Below, one piece after another: positions 24,002 to 32,913 of a stretch of 64,000 bases of DNA. The translations under genes were made by a program, and so were the position numbers. This stretch comes from Nocardioides euryhalodurans (GTDB taxonomy: Bacteria; Actinomycetota; Actinomycetes; Propionibacteriales; Nocardioidaceae), in contig NZ_CP038267.1 of assembly GCF_004564375.1 (NCBI RefSeq), positions 2,606,501 to 2,670,500 of the forward strand, in the 5' to 3' direction. Each line of letters begins with the position of its first letter. Positions within the stretch are counted from its first letter, which is position 1. A model generated the notes under the pieces. It was not told the origin of the DNA. It made no database searches and saw nothing but the letters and a program-made list of their open reading frames with translations.

Positions 24002-24985
24002 TCAGCGATGGTCGGCGGGCAGCCGCGCGGGCAGTCCGAACCGCTCGAAGAGCGCGGTGCCGTGGAAGGCGCTGACGTGGCGGACCCGCTCGCCGTCGAG
24101 CTCGAGCACCTGCAGCTGGAAGGGGACGAAGTCGCCCTCGGCGCTGCGCATGTAGAGGCCGTACGCCGGCTGGCCGTTGGCGTGCGTCGCCAGCATCGGC
24201 ATGTCGTGGCTGCCGCCGGGGCACTGCTGGGCGATCAGGTCGCCGATGGTGCCGGCGCCGGAGTACCAGCCGGTGAACGGCGGCATCTCCCAGGTGGCCT
24301 CGGCCGTGAGCAGGCTGACGATCCGGTCGATGTCCTTGCGCCAGAACGCCTCGACGTAGTCGTCGAGCAGCTCACGCTGGGCGGCGGTCAGGTCGGCCGA
24401 GACGCCGTCGGGGGAGAGGTGCTGCTTGTCGAGCTGGGCGTGGGCGCGCTGCAGGGCCGAGTTGACCGCGACGGCGGTGGTGTCGAGCGCCTCGGCCACC
24501 TCGGCGGCCGACCAGCGCAGCACGTCGCGCAGGATCAGCACCGCCCGCTGCCGGGCCGGGAGGTGCTGGAGCGCCGCGACGAAGGCCAGTCGGATCGAGT
24601 CCTTCTCCTCGACCTGCACGGCCGCGTCGGGGATCGGCTCCAGCCAGGGGATCTCCGGCTGCGCGTCGAGCGCGTCCTGGGCCCCCACGTCGGGGGCGCC
24701 GAGCCCGGTGGGCAGGGGACGTCGGGGCCGTCCCTCGAGGTTGGTCAGGCAGACGTTGGTGGCGATCCGGTAGAGCCAGGTCCGCACGCTCGAGCGACCC
24801 TGGAAGTCGGCACTCGCCCGCCAGGCGCGCAGGAACGTCTCCTGGACCAGGTCCTCGGCCTCGTGGACCGACCCGCTCATGCGGTAGCAGTGGGCGAGCA
24901 GCTCGCGTTCGTAGCGCGCGGTGAGCGCGTCGAAGTCCTGCAGCTCGCTGGTCGTCTGGTCCGCGGTCAACGTGGCCGTCCTCAT
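24002..24985 (-). CDS. ECF sigma factor with SnoaL-like C-terminal domain, TIGR02960/SigG type (327 aa)
   Basis: Sigma region 2 (residues ~20-90: FDALTARYERELLAHCYRMSGSVHEAEDLVQETFLRAWR, then VRTWLYRIATNVCLTNLEGR) and region 4 (~130-190: FVAALQHLPARQRAVLILRDVLRWSAAEVAEALDTTAVAVNSALQRA) are complete. A SnoaL/NTF2-like domain (~205-315, WRKDIDRIVSLLTAEATWEMPP, FHGTALFERFGLP) replaces the usual separate anti-sigma factor and probably senses a ligand or tunes activity. The family includes M. tuberculosis SigG-like proteins. It is the first gene of a two-gene operon with the DinB-fold protein. Confidence 0.92.
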   Translation of the reverse strand: MRTATLTADQTTSELQDFDALTARYERELLAHCYRMSGSVHEAEDLVQETFLRAWRASADFQGRSSVRTWLYRIATNVCLTNLEGRPRRPLPTGLGAPDVGAQDALDAQPEIPWLEPIPDAAVQVEEKDSIRLAFVAALQHLPARQRAVLILRDVLRWSAAEVAEALDTTAVAVNSALQRAHAQLDKQHLSPDGVSADLTAAQRELLDDYVEAFWRKDIDRIVSLLTAEATWEMPPFTGWYSGAGTIGDLIAQQCPGGSHDMPMLATHANGQPAYGLYMRSAEGDFVPFQLQVLELDGERVRHVSAFHGTALFERFGLPARLPADHR

Positions 24986-25048
24986 GTGGCTGGCTCCTCC
25001 GGCTCGGTCAGTGTGCCAAGAGAGGTGGACCCGCGTCGACGGGAGAAC

Positions 25049-26602
25049 TCATCGGTGTCCGGAAATCGGGGTGCTCCCGGCAGCCAGGGCGAGTGCCCGC
25101 TCGGCCGCGGGCACCGCCGACGCGCGGTCCTCCGGGACCAGTCCCACCCGGGTCCGGCGGTCGAGCAGGTCGTCGACGTCGACCGCACCCTCGTGGGTGG
25201 CGCCGAAGACCAGCTCGGCCAGCGTGACGTGGACGCCGGCGGCGACGGGGGCCAGCAGCTCCCCGTCCGGCAGCCGCGTGACCGCGCGCGCGACCTCGAC
25301 GACCGCCGGCGCCTCAGTGCCGAACCGGCGCACGAGCCGGGAGGGTGCCTCGACCCGGGCCAGCTCCGTGCGCGGGGCGGCTCCGGTCAGCGGCAGCGCG
25401 CGGGTTCGGCAGGGCCCGGCGTCCAGCCGCCGCTCGGCCACCAGCCGGTCGACCGCGTCCTCGGCCATCCGGCGGTAGGTGGTCAGCTTGCCCCCGACCA
25501 CGCTCACCACGCCGGTCGCCGAGGTGACCACGGCGTGACGGCGCGACAGGTCGGCCGTCGCCCGGTCACCGGCGTCGAGCAGCGGGCGGAGGCCGGCGTA
25601 CGCCCCGACGACGTGGTCGCGCCGAAGGTCGTGGTCGAAGGCTGCCGAGACCACGTCGAGGAGGAAGCCGATCTCCGGCTCGGTCGGCTGCGGCACGTCC
25701 GGCACCGGCCCGTCGACGGGCTCGTCGGTGAGGCCGACGTAGACCGTGTCGTCCGGCTGCGGCAGCACCAGGACGAACCGGCTGGACGACCCCGGGACCG
25801 GGGCCGTGACGGCGGTCCGCAGCGCCGGAAACGCCCCCGCGCGGAGCACCGCGTGGGTGCCGCGGCTGGGTCGCAGCACCAGGCCGTCGACCAGGTCGCC
25901 GGCCCACACCCCGGTCGCGTTGACGACCCCGCGGGCGCCGACCCGGATCACCTCCCCGGTGAGCCCGTCGCGCAGGGTGACGCTCGTCCCGTCGGTGGCG
26001 ACGACCCGCGCGCGGGTGCGGACCTCCGCCCCGTGGGCCGCGGCGGTCCGCGCGATCGCCGTCACCAGCCGGGCGTCGTCCTCGAGCTGGCCGTCCCACG
26101 AGAGCAGGCCGCCGCGCAGCCCGGCGCGCCGCAGTCCGGGGGCCAGGGCGAGCGCCTCGGTGGCCGACACCCGGCGCGGGCGCGGCAGCGTCTCGCGGGA
26201 CGTGCGTGCGCCCCGCCGCAGCAGGTCGCCGGCGACGAAGCCGCCCCGGGCGAGCGCGGCCTGCGCCGGGGACACCCCGGAGGTCAGCGGCATCAGCATC
26301 GGCAGCGGCCGGGTGAGGTGGGGCGCGGTCGTCTCCATCAGCACGCCCCGCTCGACGGCGGACTCGTGGGCGACGCCGACCTGCCCGTGGGCGAGGTAGC
26401 GCAGCCCGCCGTGGACCAGCTTGGAGGACCAGCGGGAGGTGCCGAAGGCCAGGTCGTGGGCGTCGACCGCCAGCACGCGCAGCCCACGGCTCGCCGCGTC
26501 GAGGGCGGCCCCGGCGCCGGTCACGCCCAGGCCGACCACCACCACGTCGTACGACGGGGCGAGGTCGGCCGTGCCGTGACCGATCCGGGGCGCCGCGATC
26601 AC
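25049..26602 (-). CDS. glpD: Glycerol-3-phosphate dehydrogenase, FAD-dependent (517 aa)
   Basis: Oxidises sn-glycerol-3-phosphate to DHAP with FAD, usually at the membrane. FAD-binding motif VVVGLGVTGAGAALDAASRG (residues ~20-40), then the GlpD signature RWSSKLVHGGLRYL; the late LRPLL and VVGGKLTTYRRMAEDAVD segments are family-typical. The C-terminal DAO_C domain extends to ~500. The GTG start overlaps the TetR stop by 4 nt. Its place beside an alkyl-DHAP-synthase-like gene suggests its DHAP may feed ether-lipid synthesis as well as glycolysis. Confidence 0.93.
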   Translation of the reverse strand: MIAAPRIGHGTADLAPSYDVVVVGLGVTGAGAALDAASRGLRVLAVDAHDLAFGTSRWSSKLVHGGLRYLAHGQVGVAHESAVERGVLMETTAPHLTRPLPMLMPLTSGVSPAQAALARGGFVAGDLLRRGARTSRETLPRPRRVSATEALALAPGLRRAGLRGGLLSWDGQLEDDARLVTAIARTAAAHGAEVRTRARVVATDGTSVTLRDGLTGEVIRVGARGVVNATGVWAGDLVDGLVLRPSRGTHAVLRAGAFPALRTAVTAPVPGSSSRFVLVLPQPDDTVYVGLTDEPVDGPVPDVPQPTEPEIGFLLDVVSAAFDHDLRRDHVVGAYAGLRPLLDAGDRATADLSRRHAVVTSATGVVSVVGGKLTTYRRMAEDAVDRLVAERRLDAGPCRTRALPLTGAAPRTELARVEAPSRLVRRFGTEAPAVVEVARAVTRLPDGELLAPVAAGVHVTLAELVFGATHEGAVDVDDLLDRRTRVGLVPEDRASAVPAAERALALAAGSTPISGHR

Positions 26603-27171
26603 GGGGCCAGCGCCCGGGTCAGCAGCGTGGCGAGCTGGTCGTCGAGGTCGTCGAGGGAGACCCGGTCGTCCACCATCGTCTGCGCGCTCAGGACGAAGCC
26701 GTGCGTGGCCAGCACCAGTGCCCGCGCGATCGTGACCGGGTCTCCCTCGCGGACCTCGCCCGCCGCCTGGCCGTCCGCCACCTCCTCGGCGAGCAGGCCG
26801 ACGACCAGCTCCTGCGAGCGTCCCCGCCGCGCCAGCAGGTAGGGCAGCAGCAGCTCGGGGTCGAGCTCGACGATGCGGACGAACAGCTCGTTCTCGCGCA
26901 GCGCCCTGACCGTCGCCACCACCGCGGCCACCGGACCGGCCGGCTGACGCCCCGCCACGAGACCGGTCCACTCCCGGGTCATCAGGTCGCCGAGCAGGGT
27001 CGGCATGTCCGGCCAGGCGCGATAGATCGTCATCCTGCTCACGCCCGACCGCCGGGCCACCTCGGTGAGGGTGGTGCGCCGCCAGCCGACGTCGAGGATG
27101 CAGGCACGGGCGGCGTCGAGGTAGGCGTCGCGCGGGTCACGCTCGGCACGGATGTTACGAACTGACGTCAT
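26599..27171 (-). CDS. TetR family transcriptional regulator (190 aa)
   Basis: N-terminal TetR DNA-binding domain at residues ~17-62: AARACILDVGWRRTTLTEVARRSGVSRMTIYRAWPDMPTLLGDLM, with the usual MTIYRAW recognition helix. The remaining ~125 residues are helical and variable, forming the ligand pocket. It is divergent from the alkyl-DHAP-synthase-like gene with 17 nt between start codons, and co-translated with glpD. It very probably represses both directions through the 33-bp dyad at 27154-27186. Confidence 0.93.
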   Translation of the reverse strand: MTSVRNIRAERDPRDAYLDAARACILDVGWRRTTLTEVARRSGVSRMTIYRAWPDMPTLLGDLMTREWTGLVAGRQPAGPVAAVVATVRALRENELFVRIVELDPELLLPYLLARRGRSQELVVGLLAEEVADGQAAGEVREGDPVTIARALVLATHGFVLSAQTMVDDRVSLDDLDDQLATLLTRALAP

Positions 27172-27186
27172 GTGTCACACTGTAAC
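27154..27186. promoter_or_regulatory. TetR-type operator across two divergent starts
   Basis: A symmetric 33-bp dyad with the pattern GTTAC-N4-TGAC-N7-GTCA-N4-GTAAC. It covers the TetR start codon (27169-27171) and ends 2 nt before the plus-strand ATG at 27189. Bound repressor would block both genes at once. The dyad extends into the first five codons of tetR. Confidence 0.7.
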
Positions 27187-27188
27187 GC

Positions 27189-28763
27189 ATGATCCCCGAG
27201 ATGGACCCCGAGCGCTGGGGCGACCCGGCCGCTGCCGCCCCGCTGACCCCGACGGCCCGGGAGCTGGTCGAGCTCGCCTTCGGGCCGGCTGCCACCACCG
27301 AGCCGGCGCCCGGCCCCGAGCAGCTGCCGGCGACCCGGCTCGACGACGCCGTGCTCGACGGGCTGCGCGCGGTGGTGGGTCGCGAGCACGTGCTCACCGA
27401 CGACGAGGTGCGTCGACGGCGTACGCGTGGCAAGTCGACGCCCGACCTGCTCCGCAACCGGTCCGGGGACTTCGCCGATGCCCCCGACGCCGTGGTCCGG
27501 CCCGGAGACCACGCGGAGGTCGCGGCGGTCGTGGCGTACGCGGCGGAGCACCGGATCGCCGTGGTCCCGTTCGGTGGCGGCACCTGCGTCACCGGTGGCC
27601 TCGCCGCCCGGCGCGACGGCTTCGCCGGCCTGGTCTCCCTGGACCTGGTCCGGATGAAGCGGCTGCTGGACGTCGACCCGGTCTCGATGACCGCGACCCT
27701 CGAGCCCGGCCTGCGCGGCCCCGAGGCCGAGGCGCTGCTGGCCGAGCACGGGCTGACGCTCGGGCACTTCCCGCAGTCCTTCGAGTTCGCCACGATCGGT
27801 GGCTTCGCCGCCACGCGGTCGAGCGGCCAGGCGAGCGCCGGGAACGGGAGGTTCGACGCGATGGTCGTCGGGCTCACCGCCGCGACCCCCTCGGGCGACC
27901 TGCGCCTCGGCACCGCCCCGGCCAGTGCGGCCGGACCCGACCTGCGCCAGCTGCTGCTGGGCTCGGAGGGCACGCTGGGCGTGATCACCGCCGTGACGGT
28001 GCGGGTGCGCCCGGTGCCCGAGACCACCGTCCACGAGGGCTGGCGGTGGCCGTCCTTCACGGCGGGCGTGACCGCGCTGCGCACCCTCGCGCAGGCGGGA
28101 CTGCTGCCCACGGTGCTGCGCCTCTCGGACGAGAACGAGACGGCCGTCAACCTCGCCGACCCCGACGCGATCGGCGGCTCCGGCGGCCAGGGCGGCTGCC
28201 TGATGATCACCGGCTACGAGGGGACCCCGACGGCGGTCACCGCCCGGCGGGACGCGGTCACGGCCGTGCTGTCCGGGCTGGGCGGGACCGGCCTCGGCGA
28301 GCAGCCGGGGGTGGCCTGGGAGCGCGGGCGCTTCGGGGCGCCGTACCTCCGCGACGCGCTGCTCGACGCCGGGGTGCTGGTCGAGACGCTCGAGACCGCG
28401 ACGTTCTGGTCCCGTCTCGACGCGGTGTACGACGGCGTGCGCGCGGCGCTCGACGCCACGCTCGACGGCCCGATGGTGCTCTGCCACGTCTCGCACGTCT
28501 ACGAGACCGGCGCCTCGCTCTACCTCACCGTGGCAGCGAAGCAGGGCGACGACCCGGTCGCGCAGTGGCAGGTCGCCAAGACCGCGGCCTCCGACGCGAT
28601 CGTGGCCGCCGGCGCCACGATCACCCACCACCACGCGGTCGGCACCGACCACCTGCCCTGGTACGCGGAGGAGATCGGTCCGGTCGGGGTGCAGCTGTTG
28701 CGGGCGGTCAAGCGGTCGGTCGACCCGGTCGGCGTGATGAACCCGGGTGTCCTGGTCCCGTGA
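27189..28763 (+). CDS. FAD-linked oxidase, alkyl-DHAP synthase-like (524 aa)
   Basis: FAD_binding_4 (VAO-type) flavoprotein. FAD-binding loops VPFGGGTCVTGGL (about residues 133-145) and GHFPQSFEFATIGGFAATRSSGQ are the alkyldihydroxyacetonephosphate synthase version of the fold. Later HVSHVYETGASLYLT and the His cluster in ITHHHAVGTDHLPWYAEEIG match the active-site Tyr/His region of AGPS. AGPS swaps the acyl group of acyl-DHAP for a fatty alcohol, the committed step to ether lipids. Bacterial relatives also include other oxidases, so the role is likely but unproved. Followed with a 4-nt overlap by a lipid kinase. Confidence 0.9.
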   Translation: MIPEMDPERWGDPAAAAPLTPTARELVELAFGPAATTEPAPGPEQLPATRLDDAVLDGLRAVVGREHVLTDDEVRRRRTRGKSTPDLLRNRSGDFADAPDAVVRPGDHAEVAAVVAYAAEHRIAVVPFGGGTCVTGGLAARRDGFAGLVSLDLVRMKRLLDVDPVSMTATLEPGLRGPEAEALLAEHGLTLGHFPQSFEFATIGGFAATRSSGQASAGNGRFDAMVVGLTAATPSGDLRLGTAPASAAGPDLRQLLLGSEGTLGVITAVTVRVRPVPETTVHEGWRWPSFTAGVTALRTLAQAGLLPTVLRLSDENETAVNLADPDAIGGSGGQGGCLMITGYEGTPTAVTARRDAVTAVLSGLGGTGLGEQPGVAWERGRFGAPYLRDALLDAGVLVETLETATFWSRLDAVYDGVRAALDATLDGPMVLCHVSHVYETGASLYLTVAAKQGDDPVAQWQVAKTAASDAIVAAGATITHHHAVGTDHLPWYAEEIGPVGVQLLRAVKRSVDPVGVMNPGVLVP

Positions 28764-29665
28764 CGGAACCCCCCAGGCGCTTCTCCCTCCTCGTCAACCC
28801 TGCCTCGGGCGGGGGCGCCGCCGCCGGTGCCGTGGTCCCGGTGGCGCGGCTGCTCCGCGACGCGGGCGCCCGGGTCGAGGTGAGCTACTCTCCCGGACCG
28901 GCGGCGATCCGTGACCTCGTCGACGCCGCCCTCGGCCGGGGCGACACGGTCGTCAGCGTCGGTGGCGACGGGATGCTCTCGGCCGTCGCCGGGCCGGTCG
29001 CCCGGGCCGGCGGGGTGCTCGGGGTGCTGCCCGCGGGCCGGGGCAACGACTTCGCGCGGATGCTCGGCCTCCCGGCGTCGCCGGCGGAGCAGGCTGCCCT
29101 GCTGCTGGCCGGTCGGACCCGTCGCGTCGACCTGCTGGCGTACGGCGACCACGTCGTCGCCGGATCGGTGTACGCCGGCGTCGACGCCCGGGCCGCGGAG
29201 CTGGTCGGCCGCGCCCACCGGCTGCCTTCGGCGCTGCACTACCCCGTTGCGGCGGTCCGCGCCCTCGCCGGCCACCGGGCCGGCCGCTACCGGCTGGCGG
29301 TCGACGGGCTCGAGCAGGAGGTCACGGCGGCGACCGTGGTGGTCGCGAACTCGGCGTACTACGGCTCGGGCATGCGGATCGCCCCCTCCGCCTCGGTCGG
29401 CGACGGGCTGCTCGACGTCGTCGTGGTCGGTGCCGCCTCGCGGCTCGCCCTGGTCCGGGCGCTACCGAGCGTCTACGACGGCCGTCACGTCGAGCGTGAC
29501 GAGGTGCAGGTCCTCACCGGCACCAGGGTCGAGCTGCGTGGTCGCGGTCGCGAGCCGATCCCAGTGGGCGGCGACGGCGAGCCGCTCGGCGTGCTGCCCG
29601 GGCTGACCGAGGAGCCCGCCGTGGTCGAGCTGCTCCCCGGTGCGCTGACGGTGCTGCTGCCCTGA
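28760..29665 (+). CDS. Diacylglycerol/sphingosine kinase family lipid kinase (301 aa)
   Basis: Diacylglycerol-kinase catalytic domain: FSLLVNPASGGG nucleotide-binding strand (residues 8-19), SVGGDGMLSAVAG with the GGDG loop (about 72-84), GVLPAGRGNDFARMLGLP and the C-terminal sandwich domain (SVGDGLLDVVVVG). Family members phosphorylate diacylglycerol or similar lipids to recycle phosphatidate at the membrane. The GTG start overlaps the previous stop by 4 nt. It could phosphorylate an alkyl-glycerol made by its neighbour. Confidence 0.92.
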   Translation: MTEPPRRFSLLVNPASGGGAAAGAVVPVARLLRDAGARVEVSYSPGPAAIRDLVDAALGRGDTVVSVGGDGMLSAVAGPVARAGGVLGVLPAGRGNDFARMLGLPASPAEQAALLLAGRTRRVDLLAYGDHVVAGSVYAGVDARAAELVGRAHRLPSALHYPVAAVRALAGHRAGRYRLAVDGLEQEVTAATVVVANSAYYGSGMRIAPSASVGDGLLDVVVVGAASRLALVRALPSVYDGRHVERDEVQVLTGTRVELRGRGREPIPVGGDGEPLGVLPGLTEEPAVVELLPGALTVLLP

Positions 29666-29681
29666 CCCGACGCGCAGGACG

Positions 29682-30356
29682 TCACACAGTGGCGTGGAAG
29701 GTCCAGACCAGCAGCTCGGCGTCCTCGGCGGCCGTCAGCGTCGGGCCCGGTTCGGCGGTCAGCCGCAGCGCGTCCCCGGCGTCGAGGGCCCCGTCGTCGC
29801 CGAGCAACCGGCCGGTCACGACGAAGGCATGGAGGAGGGGCGCCTGCGGGAGGGTGACCGCGTCCCCCTCGCGCAGCCGGCCCGCGGCCAGCGTCGCGCC
29901 CGCCACCCCCACGGGCAGGGCGCTGCCCTCGCCCGCGACCGGTGTGAGGGCGCCGTCGACGTACGACACCTCGGCGACCTCGCGGGAGGGGGTGCCACCG
30001 ACCGCGTCCGGGCGCAGCCAGGCCTGCACGAAGCGGACCGCCTCACCGCCCGCGACCTCGCTGTGCACCACGCCCGACCCGGCTGACTGGACCGCGACCT
30101 GACCGGCGCGCAGCACCGAGGTGCCGTCGTGGACCAGCTCGCCACTCACCACCCAGGTGACGATCTCCAGGTCGGTGTGCCGGTGGTCGGGAAAGCCCGC
30201 GCCGGGCTCCAGCCGGTGCTCGTCGTGGCAGACGAGGGGGCCGTGGGCGAGGTTCGCGGGGTCGTAGTGGGGGCCGAAGGAGAACGAGTGGAACGTCTCC
30301 CGACCCGCCTCCCGGCTGACCAATCGTCGAGTTCCGCGACGCAGCTCGGTGCTCAT
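29682..30356 (-). CDS. Pirin family protein (224 aa)
   Basis: Bicupin of the pirin family. The first cupin holds HDEHRLEPGAGFPDHRHTDLEIVTWVVSGELVHDG, with the His-x-His...His...Glu metal set, and SGVVHSE near residue 100. Pirins bind one iron and act variously as quercetin 2,3-dioxygenase or redox-sensitive cofactors. It converges with the lipid kinase gene. Its ATG overlaps the possible ATG of the GH1 gene on the other strand (CATG at 30354-30357), so the promoters must lie inside each other's coding sequence. Confidence 0.92.
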   Translation of the reverse strand: MSTELRRGTRRLVSREAGRETFHSFSFGPHYDPANLAHGPLVCHDEHRLEPGAGFPDHRHTDLEIVTWVVSGELVHDGTSVLRAGQVAVQSAGSGVVHSEVAGGEAVRFVQAWLRPDAVGGTPSREVAEVSYVDGALTPVAGEGSALPVGVAGATLAAGRLREGDAVTLPQAPLLHAFVVTGRLLGDDGALDAGDALRLTAEPGPTLTAAEDAELLVWTFHATV

Positions 30357-30372
30357 GGACAAAGATGATCCC

Positions 30373-31722
<1,350 letters not shown>

Positions 31723-31736
31723 CGTCCCGCGACGCC

Positions 31737-32876
31737 TCAGGCCAGCGCGAGCGCCAGCCGTCGGACGATCTCGGTCAGCCGCTCGGGCGAGGTGGCGACG
31801 TTGACCCGGACGTGGCCCTCGAGGCCGTGCTGGAAGCGGCCGCCGCCCTCGACGCGCACCCGGCCCCGCGCCAGGGCGACCGCGGCGGGGTCGGCGTGGC
31901 CGTACGCCCGCAGGTCGATCCAGGCGAGGAACGTCGACTGCAGCGGCCGCATCCGGGCCGCCGGCAGGTGCTCGGCCAGCAGCCGCGCCAGCAGCGACCG
32001 CTGCTGGTCGAGCCGCTCCACGAGCGAGGCGAGCCAGGCGTCGCCCTCGCGGTAGGCGGCCACCGCGGCGATCTCGCCCAGCGGTGACCACGAGTCGTTC
32101 CGTGCCAGGGGCTCGGCCAGCAGCCGGTCGCGCGTGGCCAGGTCCGCGGTGACGATCTGCGCGCAGCGCAGGCCGGGGGTGTTGAACGCCTTGCTCGCGG
32201 CGAGGACCGCGACCGCGTGGTCGGCGGTCCCGTCGAGGGAGTGGTAGGGCACGTGCTCGGCCCCCGGCAGCACCAGCGGCGCGTGGATCTCGTCGCTGAC
32301 CACCCGGGCGCCGTGGCGGACGACGACGTCGCGGAGCGCCTCCAGCTGGGCCCGGGTGTGGACGTGGCCCAGCGGGTTGTGCGGCTGGGTGAGCAGCAGC
32401 GTGCGTGCGCCCCGGGCGAAGAGGTCGTCGAGCCGGTCGAGGTCGGGCATCGCCGAGTCCGCTCCCGGGTCGACGGGCAGTTCCCAGGTCTCGCGGCCCG
32501 ACAGGCCGGCGACATCGAGCTGGGGGTGGTACGCCGGCGTCGGCAGCACGACCGGTCCCGGGTCGCTGAGCACCTCGAGCGCGATCCGCACCCCCGCGGT
32601 CACGTCCACGGTCGGGAGCACCTGCGCGGGATCGACCTTCTGCCCGTACTGCCGCAGCGCGAAGCCGGCGTACGCCTCGCCGAGCGGGCCGTCGACCGCG
32701 TCCGGCGGATAGCCGGTCACCCCGTCGAGGACCGCCTGCTGCAGGGCCTCGGCCACCGGTGGCGCCAGGGCGTAGTCCATCTCGGCCACCCAGGCCGGCA
32801 GCACGTCGGGCTCGACCGAGCCCCACTTGAGCACCAGCGCGCGGCGGGCTTCCTCGTCGGTCAGGTCCCGGATCAT
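31737..32876 (-). CDS. MalY/PatB-type PLP-dependent C-S lyase or aminotransferase (379 aa)
   Basis: Fold-type I aminotransferase. WVAEMDYALAPPV and GYPPD near the start, LTQPHNPLGHVHT, the PLP-contacting DEIHAPLVLPGAEHVPYHSL, Schiff-base Lys in AASKAFNTPGLRCA and the late RVNVATSPERLTEIV are typical of MalY/PatB cystathionine beta-lyases. It would cleave cystathionine or related thioethers to homocysteine, pyruvate and ammonia. The ATG at 32876 fits the family; a GTG 9 nt upstream is also possible. It converges with the GH1 gene at a 14-nt gap and lies 37 nt downstream of fadH on the same strand. Confidence 0.9.
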   Translation of the reverse strand: MIRDLTDEEARRALVLKWGSVEPDVLPAWVAEMDYALAPPVAEALQQAVLDGVTGYPPDAVDGPLGEAYAGFALRQYGQKVDPAQVLPTVDVTAGVRIALEVLSDPGPVVLPTPAYHPQLDVAGLSGRETWELPVDPGADSAMPDLDRLDDLFARGARTLLLTQPHNPLGHVHTRAQLEALRDVVVRHGARVVSDEIHAPLVLPGAEHVPYHSLDGTADHAVAVLAASKAFNTPGLRCAQIVTADLATRDRLLAEPLARNDSWSPLGEIAAVAAYREGDAWLASLVERLDQQRSLLARLLAEHLPAARMRPLQSTFLAWIDLRAYGHADPAAVALARGRVRVEGGGRFQHGLEGHVRVNVATSPERLTEIVRRLALALA

Positions 32877-32913
32877 GTCGACCACGCTAACCGGCCGGTC
32901 CCACCGCGCCACC

